A stretch of 64,000 nucleotides of DNA from Eremomyces bilateralis CBS 781.70. Its lineage: Eukaryota > Ascomycota > Dothideomycetes > Eremomycetales > Eremomycetaceae. The notes beneath the pieces were generated by a model. That model did not search any database and was not told the DNA's origin. It saw nothing but the letters and a program-made list of their open reading frames with translations. The DNA is taken from the NCBI RefSeq assembly GCF_010015585.1, contig NW_022985082.1:1-64000 (forward strand). Reading direction: 5' to 3'. Below, in pieces: positions 23,004-35,937 of the stretch. The position numbers were made by a program, and so were the translations under genes. Numbering within the stretch: the stretch's first letter is position 1; each line of letters opens with the position of its first letter.

Positions 23004-26000
23004 ATGGGATCGCGCCTGGAAGAGAATTCTGCACGCGTGCGGAAGCGCATCGAAAACCGTAAGGAATCTATATCCCCGAACCGTAATGATGGATGTCAGT
23101 CATAGCTCACAGGTTTTAGATACATTTGATGCTGAAGATGGGGATGAGTATGACGCCGCAGAATTCGGAGGGTTCGGAGACTATTTTCGGCGCAAGAAGA
23201 TTAAACTGCAAAACCTTGACGCGGAGCTGCGGTCACAATCCAACGACACGCCGCAAATCTTCCGCGGGGTTGTGGCCCACGTCAACGGGTACACACAACC
23301 GTCTCTAAATGACCTTCATAAATTGATTGTGGTCCATGGGGGCGGGTTCCTGCAGTACCTAGATGGGAAGACTACTGCGACTCATATCGTTGCAAGCAAT
23401 CTGACCCCCAAAAAAGCGGTTGAGTTCAAGAGGTACAGGATCGTCAAACCGGCTTGGATTGTCGAAAGTGTGAAAGCAGGCCGATTACTGCCATGGGACT
23501 CTTTTCGACTCTTGGATGAAGGAGCCGGGCAGCGGGTGCTGGGATTTGACAATGGCTCCGTTATCAGTCAGAGCAGTCGAACTCGTCGGAGTTATAAAGA
23601 GGAGTCGGGTACGAGTTGGTACGCCAGCCAGCTTCGGAAAACTACCGAGTCTCCTTTTCAGTTGTCCAAGCAAGACTCCACCTTAGATGTTGATGATCTG
23701 GAGGCAGAGGAGCTCGATCCGATCGTTGATTCCATGATAGAAGATATCAAGCAACCTCCATCAGGGGAGGACAACCACTTATCAGAAATCGATCAAGCTG
23801 ACCAAGTGTTTGCGGTTGCTTCAAAAGAGGCGCCTAAACTGCAGGCCAACGACACCATCCAGGAACAAATGCGCCCAGTGGCTGGTCCATCAGGAGACAA
23901 GAAAAAATTGACTGCAGAAGAGCATAATGCCATTTTGCTGGCTGACCCTCGAATACGAAAATCCACCGTTGTCAATCCAGGGTTCTTGGAGCAATATTAC
24001 CGGGAATCGAGATTACACCACCTCTCAACGTGGAAGGCAGAATTGAAGTCCCAGCTACAAGCCGCAGCACAGAAAGCTAGTCAGTCCCCAAAGCGTAAAC
24101 AGAAGTCAACAGCTGGATCTCGCCGATATATCCTTCATGTCGACTTTGACAGCTTCTTTGCCGCCGTCTCCCTGAAGAAGCACCCTCAATACAAAGATAA
24201 ACCGGCAGTTGTCGCTCACGGCCAAGGATCCAGTTCGGAAATCGCCAGTTGCAACTATCCTGCCCGCAAGTTCGGCATTAAGAATGGCATGTGGATGAAG
24301 CGGGCAATGGAGCTCTGCCCGAACTTACAGATCCTGCCCTACGACTTTCCTGGCTATGAAGAAGCGAGCAGGGCATTCTACGATGCCATCATTGTCACTG
24401 GAGGCGTTGTCCAGAGTGTTAGCATTGATGAGGCGCTACTTGACGTCACGGCCATGTGCGTGGAAGAATCAGGGAGTGACGGAAGGCATATGACTGCGGA
24501 GAGTATATATCGCGAGCAAGCCAAAGCCGACGATCTTGCACAGCAATTGAGGGACACGGTGAAGACGAGCACAGGTTGCGATGTATCCGTTGGAATCGGC
24601 GGCAATATCCTTCTGGCGAAGGTCGCTTTGCGCAAGGCCAAACCCGCCGGCCAATGCCAAATCCGACCGGAAGAAGTGCTGCGCATTCTTGGCGAGTTGG
24701 AAGTCCAAAGTCTCCCAGGGGTTGCTTGGAGCATCGGTGGGAAACTCGAAGATTTGGGCGCGAAATCTGTCAAAGACTTGAGGGATCTATCCAAAGAAAA
24801 ACTGGTTACTGCTCTAGGTCCTAAGACTGGCGAAAAGTTATACGAGTATGCCCGTGGAATTGACCGCTCCGAGGTCGGCGAAGTGGTTGTTCGCAAGTCG
24901 GTCTCTGCCGAAGTGAATTGGGGTGTCCGGTTCGAGAACCAGCAGCAGGTCGATGAATTCATCGAGAACCTGTGCGGTGAATTGCACAAGCGGCTGCTAA
25001 AGGAACAGGTTAAAGGTCGCCAGCTGACTTTGAAAATCATGAAACGCTCAGCCAACGCGCCACTCGATCCTCCGAAACATCTCGGCCATGGAAAGTGTGA
25101 TACATCCAACAAGAGCGTGGCCCTAGGGGTCACTACAAATTCACCTGATATCCTGACTGGGGAGGTACTATCAATGTTAAAGAGCATGGGATTCCCCCCT
25201 GGTGAACTACGGGGCATAGGTGTGCAAATGACGAAGCTTGAGCCATTGAAACCCCCGGGACCTTCTGGTCAAGATGCTAGCAGCCAGAAGCGCCTTCAAT
25301 TCAAGCCTCTGACTTCTCATCCAGCGAAGACTGCGGCGTCCAACGATCCCATTCAGGACGATCCGATTACCCCCAGAAAGCCGCGATATGAGGAGGACTT
25401 CGCCACGCCAACGAAACAGAGCGCAGAGGACAAGGAAATCAAATCTGCTGCCCGCCTTTTCACATCCGGCAGTCCAAGCAAGAAGCGTCTCAATACGGCG
25501 GGAACCCAGTTCATCATGCCTACCCAAGTGGATCCTGAAGTATTGGCTGAATTGCCGGAGGATATTCGGTCAAAGCTCACGAAGACAAAAGAAGCTGACT
25601 ACGCTCCTGCTGCTCATCCTGACAGCACCGATCGCCCAAAACCTGTGACACAGTCAGCTTTATACGGCCTCCCAAACCAATCGCAATTGGATATGGACAC
25701 CGTCAATGCTCTTCCAGAGGATCTGAGAGAAGAGATATTAAGGCAATACGAACAACAGCGAGAAAGGACCAAGTCTCCATTGCAAATCTCAGCGGCAAAG
25801 AATATAAAGCAACCGGCTCCAAAGAAGAGGGGCAGGCCGCCGAAAGGAACGACGTCCTCGAAGACCGGGCTCTTGCAAACCAACTTTGTCACTTCCCGTT
25901 CGATTAAAGATGCGCTGCGTGGAGTCAGCTCCCCTGAACCGGAGACAGCCCGTGAAGTGGCCACGGAAAATGATCCCGACATTCCCGAAATCTCTCAAGA

Positions 26001-26502
26001 GTTCCTCGCAGCCTTACCCGAAGATGTGCGGCGAGAAGTGCTCGAGGAGCACCGACGCCTCCGTCTTCAGAAGCGGTCTTTGAACATCGGTAATGGTCGA
26101 AGAAACAAACCCAGGCCAGATCCAGTGCAAACTCCCAGTGCTGCGGGCAGAGACAATAACCCATCAAGGACGGTTTTTCTCCCTGCGAAACCAGCAAAGC
26201 CCAAATTCACCGCCCAGAAACTGAGTGCGCTGCCTGATTTACGAGATGCAATGAAAGCATGGTCGGTGGAATTCAAAGAGGAAGGCCCGTACTTGGAAGA
26301 TGTCGATGCCCTTGGGGCTTACTTGGTCAAGGTGATTGAGGATGAAAGAAACATGGACAAGGCTGCCAGCGTCGTGAAGTGGTTGGCTTGGGTCCTTGGG
26401 GATAAAGCTAATGAGGAATGGGGAAAGGCCCTGGACCGGTTACGAGAAACAGTTCAAGACGCGGTGAAAAGGAGGAGATTAGGTACTATTGACTTGGAGT
26501 GA
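23004..26502 (+). CDS. rev1: DNA repair polymerase Rev1 (deoxycytidyl transferase)
   Basis: This Y-family polymerase inserts dCMP opposite lesions and scaffolds translesion synthesis with Pol zeta. Exon 1 is 23004-23058 and exon 2 is 23120-26502 (1145 aa). The 61-nt intron joins RIEN to HTFDAEDGDEYDAAEFGGFG. The frame is also open further upstream without splicing, but that start is not ATG and gives an unrelated N-terminus. Domains: BRCT at about residues 59-155 (FRGVVAHVNGYTQPS..ATHIVASNL..RIVKPAWIVESVKAGRLL); catalytic UmuC fold at about 355-700 with metal ligands in HVDFDSFFAAV and SIDEALLDV; little-finger region to about 720. Three ubiquitin-binding motifs share an LPED core (LAELPEDIRSKL, VNALPEDLREEIL, LAALPEDVRREVL), near residues 823, 876 and 978. 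The C-terminal Rev7/polymerase-binding helical bundle lies at about 1060-1140. Confidence 0.95.
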
Positions 26503-26605
26503 CGGCCCTTACGCACGGTGTTAGATGGTTACGATACCCACAGGAAATGAGTTTGCAATGAGTTCTACATATAATCATGTCTTCATGACGGCGTTAAACA
26601 CGTAT

Positions 26606-27566
26606 TCAATCACCACTTCTTGCTCGCGCTCTCGGTCCCGCCGGAGGCGGCGAAGGAAACACGAATGGCTCACTTCTCCCTGTGGTCGGAGTCATTGCCC
26701 TTCGCGCCTCCACCGGACTCCAATCCCAATGCCCAGTACTCGGCACCACACCCGCTTCTTCGCTGGTCACCAACCTCACGCCCCCCATCCTCTGCCTATC
26801 CCGCTCCCGCTCCCACTCCCTCGCTTCCTTCATCCCTTCCACCCTCCTCTTCTCGAACTCCGCGACGAGGTTCTTGAAATACAGCTCCGCTGCCGCGGTG
26901 GCGGAGTACTGGATCGGGGTCCATCGATTCCGGTTCTGCGCGAGCGGGGAGGCGCCGTGTTGGAGGAGTAATCGGATCGCCTTCAGCTCGCCGGCGGCGG
27001 AGGCGTGGTGGAGTGCGGTGTTTCCGTCTGCGTCGGCCTGGGCAAGGTCGGCTGGATGGTCGGCGGCAAGGAGGATCGGGAGCAGGGGAAGAGCGCCGCT
27101 TTTGCAGGCGAGCATGAGCTGAATCATATATGAGAAAACATAGACCGCTATACGAGGATATATGGATATACGTACTGCATCCTGTTGTTTACTATTCGCC
27201 CACGGTACGCATCTTGGGAAGGTTTCGATGAGCATTTGCGCAATGTCGACATGGCCGGCCTCAGCTGCCGTCATCAAAGGGGTGTTTCCGTCGCCATTAT
27301 AGGATATCGTTTCGTCGTCATGGCCGGCTTCAACGAGGAATTCCTATGTACTGATGAGACGTCATTTCTAGTACAAGGGAGTTGCTTTAGGTACTTACAG
27401 CTATCTCAATGAAGCCTTGTTTACATGCCAGATGCAATGAGGTGTTACTCTTGTCACCATAGTCGGGATTCTGCAACACATTGGGGTTGCTGCGAACTAT
27501 CCGCTGTACAAGACGGAGGTCATTGCGGACGATGGCGCGCCGAAGACGCGTGCAAACATTGATCAT
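26606..27566 (-). CDS. Ankyrin-repeat protein, probable TORC2 subunit Avo2
   Basis: Exons on the minus strand are 27566-27399, 27343-27176 and 27118-26606, giving 282 aa. The first two exons are both exactly 56 codons. Ankyrin repeats fill about residues 5-195: LRRAIVRNDLRLVQRIVRSNP, TSLHLACKQGFIEIAEFLVEAG, NTPLMTAAEAGHVDIAQMLIE, LMLACKSGALPLLPILL, NTALHHASAAGELKAIRLLLQHGA, then NRWTPIQYSATA. The C-terminal tail is disordered and ends TGRSEPFVFPSPPP... The opening repeat arrangement and the 'N-W/R-x-P-I' closing repeat resemble yeast Avo2, a non-essential plasma-membrane TORC2 component. Ankyrin proteins are easily confused, so the name is tentative; a gankyrin/Nas6-like role is the alternative. 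It converges on rev1, with only 103 bp between the stops. Confidence 0.75.
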
Positions 27567-30500
27567 AACGGTCTAGAGCATGCTATCAGAGAAAGACTCT
27601 TGAAGTTATGCATTTCTACGACCGATCTCCAGCGTTATGACACCAAAGATCGCGTGCATGTGTGTTTAATTCACCAATATCGACCTGATCAGATCAGGGG
27701 AAGGAGGATGTTGATGACATCACGTGTTGTGGTATGTCGACCGAGGGACGAGCTATCAGGAACTGGTAAATTCCCCTGCCCGACATCGAACAATAGTTGG
27801 TACTATTATTAAGTGAGCTGGAGGTAACCTAGATGGATTCATATCTTTGTGGTAACTATCGTTCTTTTGAGATGTAGTTCAATTGCTTGCCTTGACACCA
27901 TATTAGGGGGGATACAATATCCCCAGCTGCCAATGGCACCGAAACATCGCATAACCCCTAATGCACAAAACAACATGGCCAGTTCAGGCTTTCTAGAATT
28001 TCAATACATCTTCTATTACTGATAGATCAAGGGCTGCATTACATGGCTTTGTATAAAGACATTCTTGAACAAGATGCCACCGAGCCCTAGTACTCCTCTG
28101 TACAAATTCCAAGCGATGTTCGGGGGCTGGAGGGGGGATGTATTTCATTCTTAGTCGAAGATGCTAGGACGACCTCCTTCAGTTGTCATTAAGCGAGGTG
28201 AAATGTAAAAGTGCCATCGGTTCGCGTGCAGCAACCAGCATACATCAACCTCCGGGGTCCAGCATGGGGTTGCGTGCCTGTTGTTCGAACACCGTTCCCC
28301 CTCGACGGCACTGTTTGTCATACATACATATCTGCAAGCCCCCTCTCTTTCTTCACCAATGCTTTAACGGAGCAGCAAATATCCTCCGCCAAATCGAGGA
28401 TTCCACGGGACGGGTTGGCGGGAAGCAGTTTCAGTCTGTGCTGAACGGATAGTCGATTCCACAAGTTCGATGTTTGGTTCAAATATTGACCTGTAGTAGT
28501 TTTAGTGAAAAGCATATGATGTATGGACCACGTTATGGGGAGGCTGGGTCCTGGGGGGGTGCCGGTCCCTGGACTTTCTAGACGTCGTTTCCAGAGGACG
28601 ATTCCCATGTAATTATACATGAACCAATACTCTGTCTCGGAAGGATTTCCAAACATTGGTGTAGTGATCTTAGTGGTGAATGGTTCCTGGGAAGGAGGGT
28701 TCCTGGGAAGGGAGACTCAGGCATTATCTCATTCAAGTTTGCTCTTCATGCAACAATCCCGCGTAGCAGACATACATACCGATACATTCTTTTAAGTTCT
28801 ATCGGAATACCTTATGGTGACACCAAATGCTCATAATACAATCAGTGCACGACAGACGGATCGGGTCTGGTCATGTGGTACTCAGGCATGAGGCCTGAAG
28901 GTCGGCTAAGGCTATGATGGGCTCACCCCTGGAAGCTTCCGCCCACCAATAGTCCACAACAAGCCGTTCGTGCCCTGACTCCTGAAGGTTGACTGCTGAG
29001 GGACAACTGTCGGCATTCTCCTAGCGAGGCAGATCCAAGGTGAGCTTCATTATTAAATTGCGAAGTGATGTTCTCCCACGCATGACGTCGATCACAAGCC
29101 TTCCTTGTCTCTCAACAATGGAGTCGAAACCCCAAAGGTGGTTGGTACCGAATGGAGACTACAGACACGAAGGAGCTGCCTGGGGCTCTGGGCCTTGGCC
29201 CTTAGGGAGCGAGGGGCGCGGGATGAGAATTGAAGAGGGCTTGCAACTTGCAAGGGCTTGGACACATCGGCACATGCAGTTTGATCGAAATTAGGGCCCA
29301 TCACAGACCCCAAGTCCGGAATTTTTCTATTTTGGTGTCTGACTGGTTGTCGAGCGGAATTCTCCTGGCAAGAGGCATGCCTTAGCGGAATAGCGGCGAG
29401 CGACATCTTGGTGTCACACATACCAACGCACACATCCTCCACCCACACACAACGCTCATGTTGTAGTTCGTTGTGCCATTGGCCACGAGATAGGAACCTT
29501 ATCCATTGCTTTTTGTGTAAGGTGTGGTTCGGAGGTTTTGCGACTTCAGGGCTGACAGTTGATTCAGACCGGTAAGCAGTAGGAATGGGGAAACCCTGTA
29601 TCAGACTTAGGTACCATATCGGGCGGGGACTTACTATGTAATACGCCCAGGCAGTGGCTGAAGCTGGCAAGCGCCATACTACGTATGCATCATGACTGGT
29701 CAAATTCCTTCTTGCGAACTGGGGGGAGGATACGATTATTACGAGGGCACTGCGCGTCGCTCGTTGGAAGCCATGGAGGAGATCCCAACAATATTACTCC
29801 TAATCAGAGCACGAAACCGAATGGCGTTCCCAACCCATGGGGTATGATGGAACAGGAAATGCTTGACAGATGGGGCAGGTCTTGGACGACAGCAATAATA
29901 CTATCTGTCACATCTCACATCTGACTTCCATTGTTTACTGCCAGTGTGATCAGATCTTCAATTCTCCACCGACCACCGACCACTGACCACCACGCACCCC
30001 TACTCCCTCGAGGTTATGCTACCTAGGGTTGCCGAATCACCTTTCACCATCCGTAGGAATAGCACATCCACTGAGCATCCAGTATTATCCCCCGATTTCC
30101 AGCGCCATCCCACTAGGTAACAATTAACGAGTAACGACCAAGACAAACTCGTGTGGAGTGGTGGTGGTCTGCGCTGGAGGGAAAAAGCATTGCGATCTGT
30201 GCTCCATGTACTGCACAGCGTAACTTGTATGTCCAACCACCAACGGTCCCTCGTGTTTGTCCAGACTTTGTCCCAGGCTTCCAGACCTTTCTCGCTCTCC
30301 ACCTCGTCTTCCTTTGTAGAACTCCCCACGACATGGTCATTCTGCTTCAACTTCTAGATCAATCCGTGGCCATATGCTTCGTCTAAATTCCATTGGAGAC
30401 GTTGCATAATACTTGCATCTCAAGAACACACCGCCTACGTCGGATACTTCCTCCCACTACCCTTGACCTCGGACCCTGCGCTCCCTGCCACTGGCCGTCG

Positions 30501-32176
30501 CGCTTCTTTCACTTGCATTCTCCACCACTGGCCAAAACTGCACTGCTGGACCGTCGAGCCATTTGGAGTTAATTGACTCTAGCGGTATTATACCTGACAC
30601 TGCCAGGCTTTCTGAATCGCGCATCTGAATCGCGCATCCACTGATTTGCACGCTCTCTATCATCATCGACCATTTTTCATCCTATCAGATGGTCCAATCT
30701 AGGCGCATTCCTCCCTGCTTCCCTCTGTCTTAACTCTTACTGGGTATCTCTCTCGCTCGTTCATTCTCCTTACAAACCTGCTCCTACGATCGCTATTCGC
30801 CTCGTCTGGTCTGGGCCATCCGCTTCCCTGACCTTGACTTGACGGTTCCTCTCACTCAAAAACACCCGATTTCCTGTGGCTTGGCCTAAATTATTGCCCG
30901 AGTCACCGCTAATCTTGGCCCGAATATCATTAGCTTGCGATCAACGCACGTATTCGGTGTTTTTGACCCGCATCTTGAAAATACTTGCCGACTCATCTGT
31001 TGTGCGGCTCGTTCAACGTCGAGTACCTACTGGTTCACAGTTTCACACGAAGTTGGGGAACGCGTCTCTGGGACGATTTACTATCTCATATTCATCTGGG
31101 TTTCAGGACTGGGGAGAGATCTTCTGGATTAACAAGCCGGCGTGCGCCATCGATACCATTCATCTGGGTTTTGGACCTCACGGCGTCACTACCTGGACTT
31201 TGGAACAACGTTCAAATCGCTAGGATATCAGGGCACCCAATCGCGAATGTCTCAGCTTCACCATCATCGAAAGAAGCGTCATTCTCTGTATCCATGTCCA
31301 TGGTAAGAGAACGCTGGCCGAGGGATCTTTGCCACGTTGTTTTAGTCTGACCCGTCCTTTACCGTGGACGGCTTTGTCCGGTTGGCCAGCACAGAATATA
31401 CTTCTTCTCCACCTCCATTTGGTCGAACCCTTGGGGACAAGAGCGACCTGACCTCGAGGAACCCTACTTGACTCAGATCAACTAGTCCAGGATACCCTCG
31501 CCCGCCTGTTCAAGGTTCTGACTTCAGGCCTGGAGTTTGAACGTCGAAGATTCTCCCTCCAACTTTGCCGGAATCGACCGTCAGGAGGAGGAAAAGGAAG
31601 TCAAAGCACTTGAGCGATCCCCACTCGTTTCCATCGAACCGCTCACAGCGTTCAAGCCCTCCCCAGGAATTGCCACTTTCATCGAAGCCTTGCATTAACC
31701 GTTAAGGATCGCCGTGGTTGCAGGCTTGCAGGTTGCAACTCGACCGCTTGGAGACCTTGCTGGAAAAGAGAAACCTCCGTCTCTTTAAGAATCAAGAATC
31801 CAACATCACCCCATTTTCGATTCCTTCGTACCGGGTCCGGTTTCCTTGCACATTGGATCACCGAGCTTTTTCCCCGCCATATCAAGATTGATCCAACCTG
31901 GAAAATCCTGAAGCGTGTCTTACGTCGGTATCGCTTGTGCAACCACTCCACCCGTCGAACCGGTCTGCGATTCTCAGCATCATCTGCCTCTTGCGTTATC
32001 CTGTGTGAATTGTCCCACACTGCGACACGTGCATGATTCACCAACCTCTCAGCCCTCAGTCCTCAGCTGGTTAGAGCGTCTGGCCACAGCCACCCCAGTT
32101 TTTCCCAACCTTTGACGTCGGCTGTGCGGATCCGATTCGGCAGGGCGCATGGCATGGTTCATATCTTTTTATAAGG
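27567..32176. other. Intergenic, about 4.6 kb, divergent flank of the large regulator
   Basis: No gene is supported. The left end is the promoter of the ankyrin gene, with a TCACGTGTTG box near 27720. The right 1.5 kb is pyrimidine-rich from about 30680 (CTCTCTCGCTCGTTCATTC) and looks like a transcription start zone with a long leader containing many short upstream ORFs. A possible leader intron runs from GTAAGA at 31303 to CAG at 31490. A 14-bp direct repeat, ATTCATCTGGGTTT, occurs at 31090-31103 and 31158-31171. A 203-codon minus ORF at 29092-29703 has no family features. Confidence 0.5.
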
Positions 32177-35100
32177 ATGGTGGACGTTGATCCGCGGGAC
32201 ATCAAGCGCCCGCGTTACGAGAACTACTATCCTCCTGCGCAACATCAACCACCCAATATCGGTGGCCCTCAACCGCATTCATCTTCCACTCCAGGACCTC
32301 CTCCACCACCTGGCGGATATCCATACGGTCATCCGCCACCATCGTTTGCCTCACGTCCGCCGCCCCCTCCTCATGTGCCCGCTCCGCGTGAACCCAGCCG
32401 CGAACCTCCGATCGCCAGTGAACCAACTGTGACTGCCTCCGGTCCCGATGTTAGGCTCCATGGCGCGCCAGTGAACAATCCGGGGAGGAACTTTCCGATC
32501 GAGACCCGAGTTCCTCCAAACACCGCCCAAGGCCCACCGGAGATGCAGCGGCCGCCGTCGGGTCAAGGTCCGCCTCGCGAGCTACCCCCTCCAAACCTTG
32601 GGCAAGGCTTTCCGACTCCAGGACCGCCGATTCCAGCGCCGGGACCGCCAAATATGCCACCAATGGAGCAACCAGGTCCCCATGTTCCGTTCCAACCCCC
32701 CCCCGCCTACCCTCCTGAGCAAATGCCGAACGGAGTTGGACCCAATGGCTTCCATGTGGCCCACCATGCGGAAGGATTCCATCCCCATCCCCCTCATTTC
32801 CCGCAAACGCAAGGACCGGTGATGTTCGCGCAATATGCAGCCCCTACGGCAGGAGAGTCGGCGTCGGCGTCCAAGAAACGCCAGACTCGAGCGCAAGTGG
32901 CTTGCACCAACTGTCGGGCAAAGAAACAGCGGTGCGATGAAGTGAAGCCGTTTTGTTCGTACTGCAAGCAAAACGACTTGACGTGTCATTACACCGACGT
33001 TGCGGCGCCAAAGTAAGTGCCGGGTTCTGTGAAGTATCACGGCGGGAATGCTAATGCGATGCAGAGCGGATAAGCAGCTGAATGACCTGCAGGGCTATCT
33101 AAAAGACGGTTTCGATATGATGCAGCAAACGCTGCAGCATTTCAATCGAAGATTTGAGCGCATTGATGAGAAGCTCAATCTACCGCCGATGGATCTGGAG
33201 ATGCAATCCCCTCGCAAGGCTGACCCAGATCCGGATTCTGATACTATGGAAGACGTGGATGAGCCAAAACCCCTCCTTGGGAAACGCCCACCCGCTCTCC
33301 ATCGGCATTCGATTGCGGAGGGAATGGCGGACCCATCGCAGGCTCGTCCCGAGTTTGCTCGACCGGCTGAATTACACGGCACTCCCGGCGTGGCCAAGCA
33401 ATCAGTGGATCCTGATACGGATCCATTGGCAGAAAAGCGTGCCGTTGAAGAAACCCCGGCGGAGGGTTCAGACGAACACAGGACGGGCGTCCATCATCTG
33501 GTGAAGGAGTGGAAAGCTATTCGAGACCTGTTCCGCGCGTGCGGTATAGACAGTAAGAATTATGCATCGGACTCTGAGGTTCGACAGGGAGCGATCCGGT
33601 TGTATGGTATCGGTCAGGGTCGCGAGACGGACCTGAATGTCATTCAGTCGCCCTCTAGTACGCATCCGATGGAAGATGTCAGTCCGGCGCCGTCCGGGCC
33701 CGATCGAGACGGGCTGTGGGGCGGGTTATTCCAGATGAAGCCGAATCTCGATTTCCGATCCGGAAGCTCGATGCAAAGTGAGCATATCGGCGGGCTCAAT
33801 CCGGATGGATCGCTGAATCTGGATGCGGCGGTCGTTCGACGGCTAAAACTATCATATCTCAACACGATGCATACCCTCCATCCTTTCCTCCCGGCCGACG
33901 AGCTCAACATAATTGTGGAATCCTTCATCGCACACTACAGCCCTCAAAATTCCCCCAGGTTCGTCCATGCGGGCCTATCAGGAGGGACATTCGAGGCTGC
34001 GGGAATGAAGCGGAAGCACTCGTCAGGTGGGTATACCAGCCGGCAAACGCCCGACCGTACGATCAAGAACGCCGTCGTATTGCTCGTCATGGCCCTCGGG
34101 AAGATGCTTGAGTATACGGAATGGCTTCCTCCTATCCCGCTTGGACCCGACGAGCACCCTCATCCGCAATCACCTTGGAACCACACCAGCGTCGAGTCAC
34201 CGCCCGGATTCGTCCGTCCGTCGCCTCCGTCGTCGGGGAGTGGGTATCCCTCGCCGATGATGGACCACCACACACCAGGAAGCCGACGACCCTCGAGTGG
34301 CGGCTTGCCGCCCGATCGGCGGGATGCAGGTCATGTTCCGTATTCGGAGACGCCGAGGAGAAACGTGGACATCATCCCAGGACTGGCGTATTTTTCCCAC
34401 GCGAGCGGGATTCTTGGGGACCACATTTCGGCGATCGGACTGGCGACCATTCGAGATGTCCATGCGTATCTGCTCGGTGGCCTGTACATGGGACAGCTGT
34501 GCCGACCGCTTCAGAGCCATAACATGATTCTGATGGCGTCTCGGCTGTGTCTGAACATCGTTCGATTGTAAGGATCCAGCAACTTCCTAAGTGCCCTTGA
34601 CCCTGCTAACTCGGGAAGGGATATCGACTGCCTTCGAAACGAAGCTACCGAGGCGTACAAACCACCGAAGCCTACCACTCCATGGAAGGCTCGAGATCTC
34701 GAGAACATCAAATTCGTGTACTGGACATGTCTCCAGCTAGAGGGGTACGATACAGATTGCGCGGTCACGATTTTCGCGCCGACTAACGCTGCTTGTAGCG
34801 ACATTCGAGCCGAGTTTGATGAGTTCGAGGCCAGCGGTATCACCAAATATAGCAGCGATATCGGCTTTCCACACAAAGTGACGCCACCGGCGCATTTGAG
34901 AGAGGAGATTCCGGTGTACGACGATAACTCCAGCCCAGAGAATCGAATGATTAGGTACTACAGCATGCAGAACTACCTCCGAGTGCAGCTGAATCGGGTC
35001 CATTCGAACCTCTACACCATCGGTAAGACCCACCCTTGTCCTGTTTTTGGTTCAAATATTTAATCCAAGGCATTGATCGTGCAGATCGGAAATCGATGAT

Positions 35101-35937
35101 CTATAACTCGGTGAAACTCCAAAAAGTCATCTACAACGGCGTGATCCTATGGCGGGATTCTCTCCAGCGCCTCGCACCATTCATGGCTTGGTCCGACGTC
35201 CACCACCTATCGACTGTGCTCAACGACGCCCGGATTCGCGGCAAGTTCTACGGCAGCGGCTACGTTATATCTCGGCCATATCTCCATCAAGCGATCCATA
35301 GCTTCTCGAAAGAGCAGATCGACCAACTGGAACCCGGGGTGTTGTCGTCTCAATGCGAGATGCTCCCCGATCTCCCGCCGTTTGGCTCGGAGATCACGAA
35401 AGAGCAGACGCTCATTCCGAAGCCGGAGGAAGTGGTGATGGCGGCCAAATGCTGTTTATGGTTTGCGCAGAAGAGTACGACGGTGTTTGATGGGTTGAAA
35501 GGCCGGTGGTTGATCACCAACGTACACGGAACCATCACTGCGTATGTATCCTTTCCATTTCACCTGGAGCTTCTGCATCTCCATCTTTCTCTTCTCCCTC
35601 ACGCATAACCACCACACCGGGCTAATTCTCGACCAGGCAATTCGGCAACGTGCTCGTCCTCTACGCCGCCCACCAATCGTTCCTCCGCAAGTGCATCCCC
35701 ACTCACGAACTAATCCGACTCATGGACCGCACCATCGACATTTTGGACCATCTCTCCAACCTCTCCAACATCATGCGAATCAACGCAATGATCTTAAAGA
35801 AGGCCCGCGCCATCATCTCGGGTTCCGAACCGACGCCGGATTACCCGGATACCCCGGTAGATCATTTCACCAACCCGAACCCGAGGGCGGCGAGCTTGCC
35901 GCACTCGGCGAATACGTCCTTCGGCCGTGGGTCGTAA
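32177..35937 (+). CDS. Large Zn2Cys6 transcription factor with proline-rich N-terminus
   Basis: This is a nuclear regulator of 1148 aa. Exons are 32177-33012, 33065-34567, 34619-34744, 34799-35022, 35085-35541 and 35637-35937, all phase-consistent. Residues 1-230 are a Pro/Gly/His-rich disordered region (PPPPPGGYPYGHPPP and similar). The zinc cluster occupies residues 243-270: CTNCRAKKQRCDEVKPFC..C, spacing CX2CX6CX6CX2CX6C, preceded by the basic KKRQTRAQVA. A coiled-coil dimerisation helix follows in exon 2 (LKDGFDMMQQTLQHFNRRFERID). The middle homology region runs from about residue 500 to 1050, with landmarks LKLSYLNTMHTLHPFLP, PGLAYFSHASGILGDH, DVHAYLLGGLYMGQLCRP and FVYWTCLQLEGDIRAEFDEF. 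That last segment depends on the small exons 3 and 4. The regulated pathway is not evident. The start is the first ATG after the leader and gives the expected upstream region. Confidence 0.9.

Noticed and set aside
29092-29703. 203-codon minus-strand ORF in the 4.6 kb gap
   Set aside because: Composition is irregular, no domain or splice partners, and no regular protein-like pattern.
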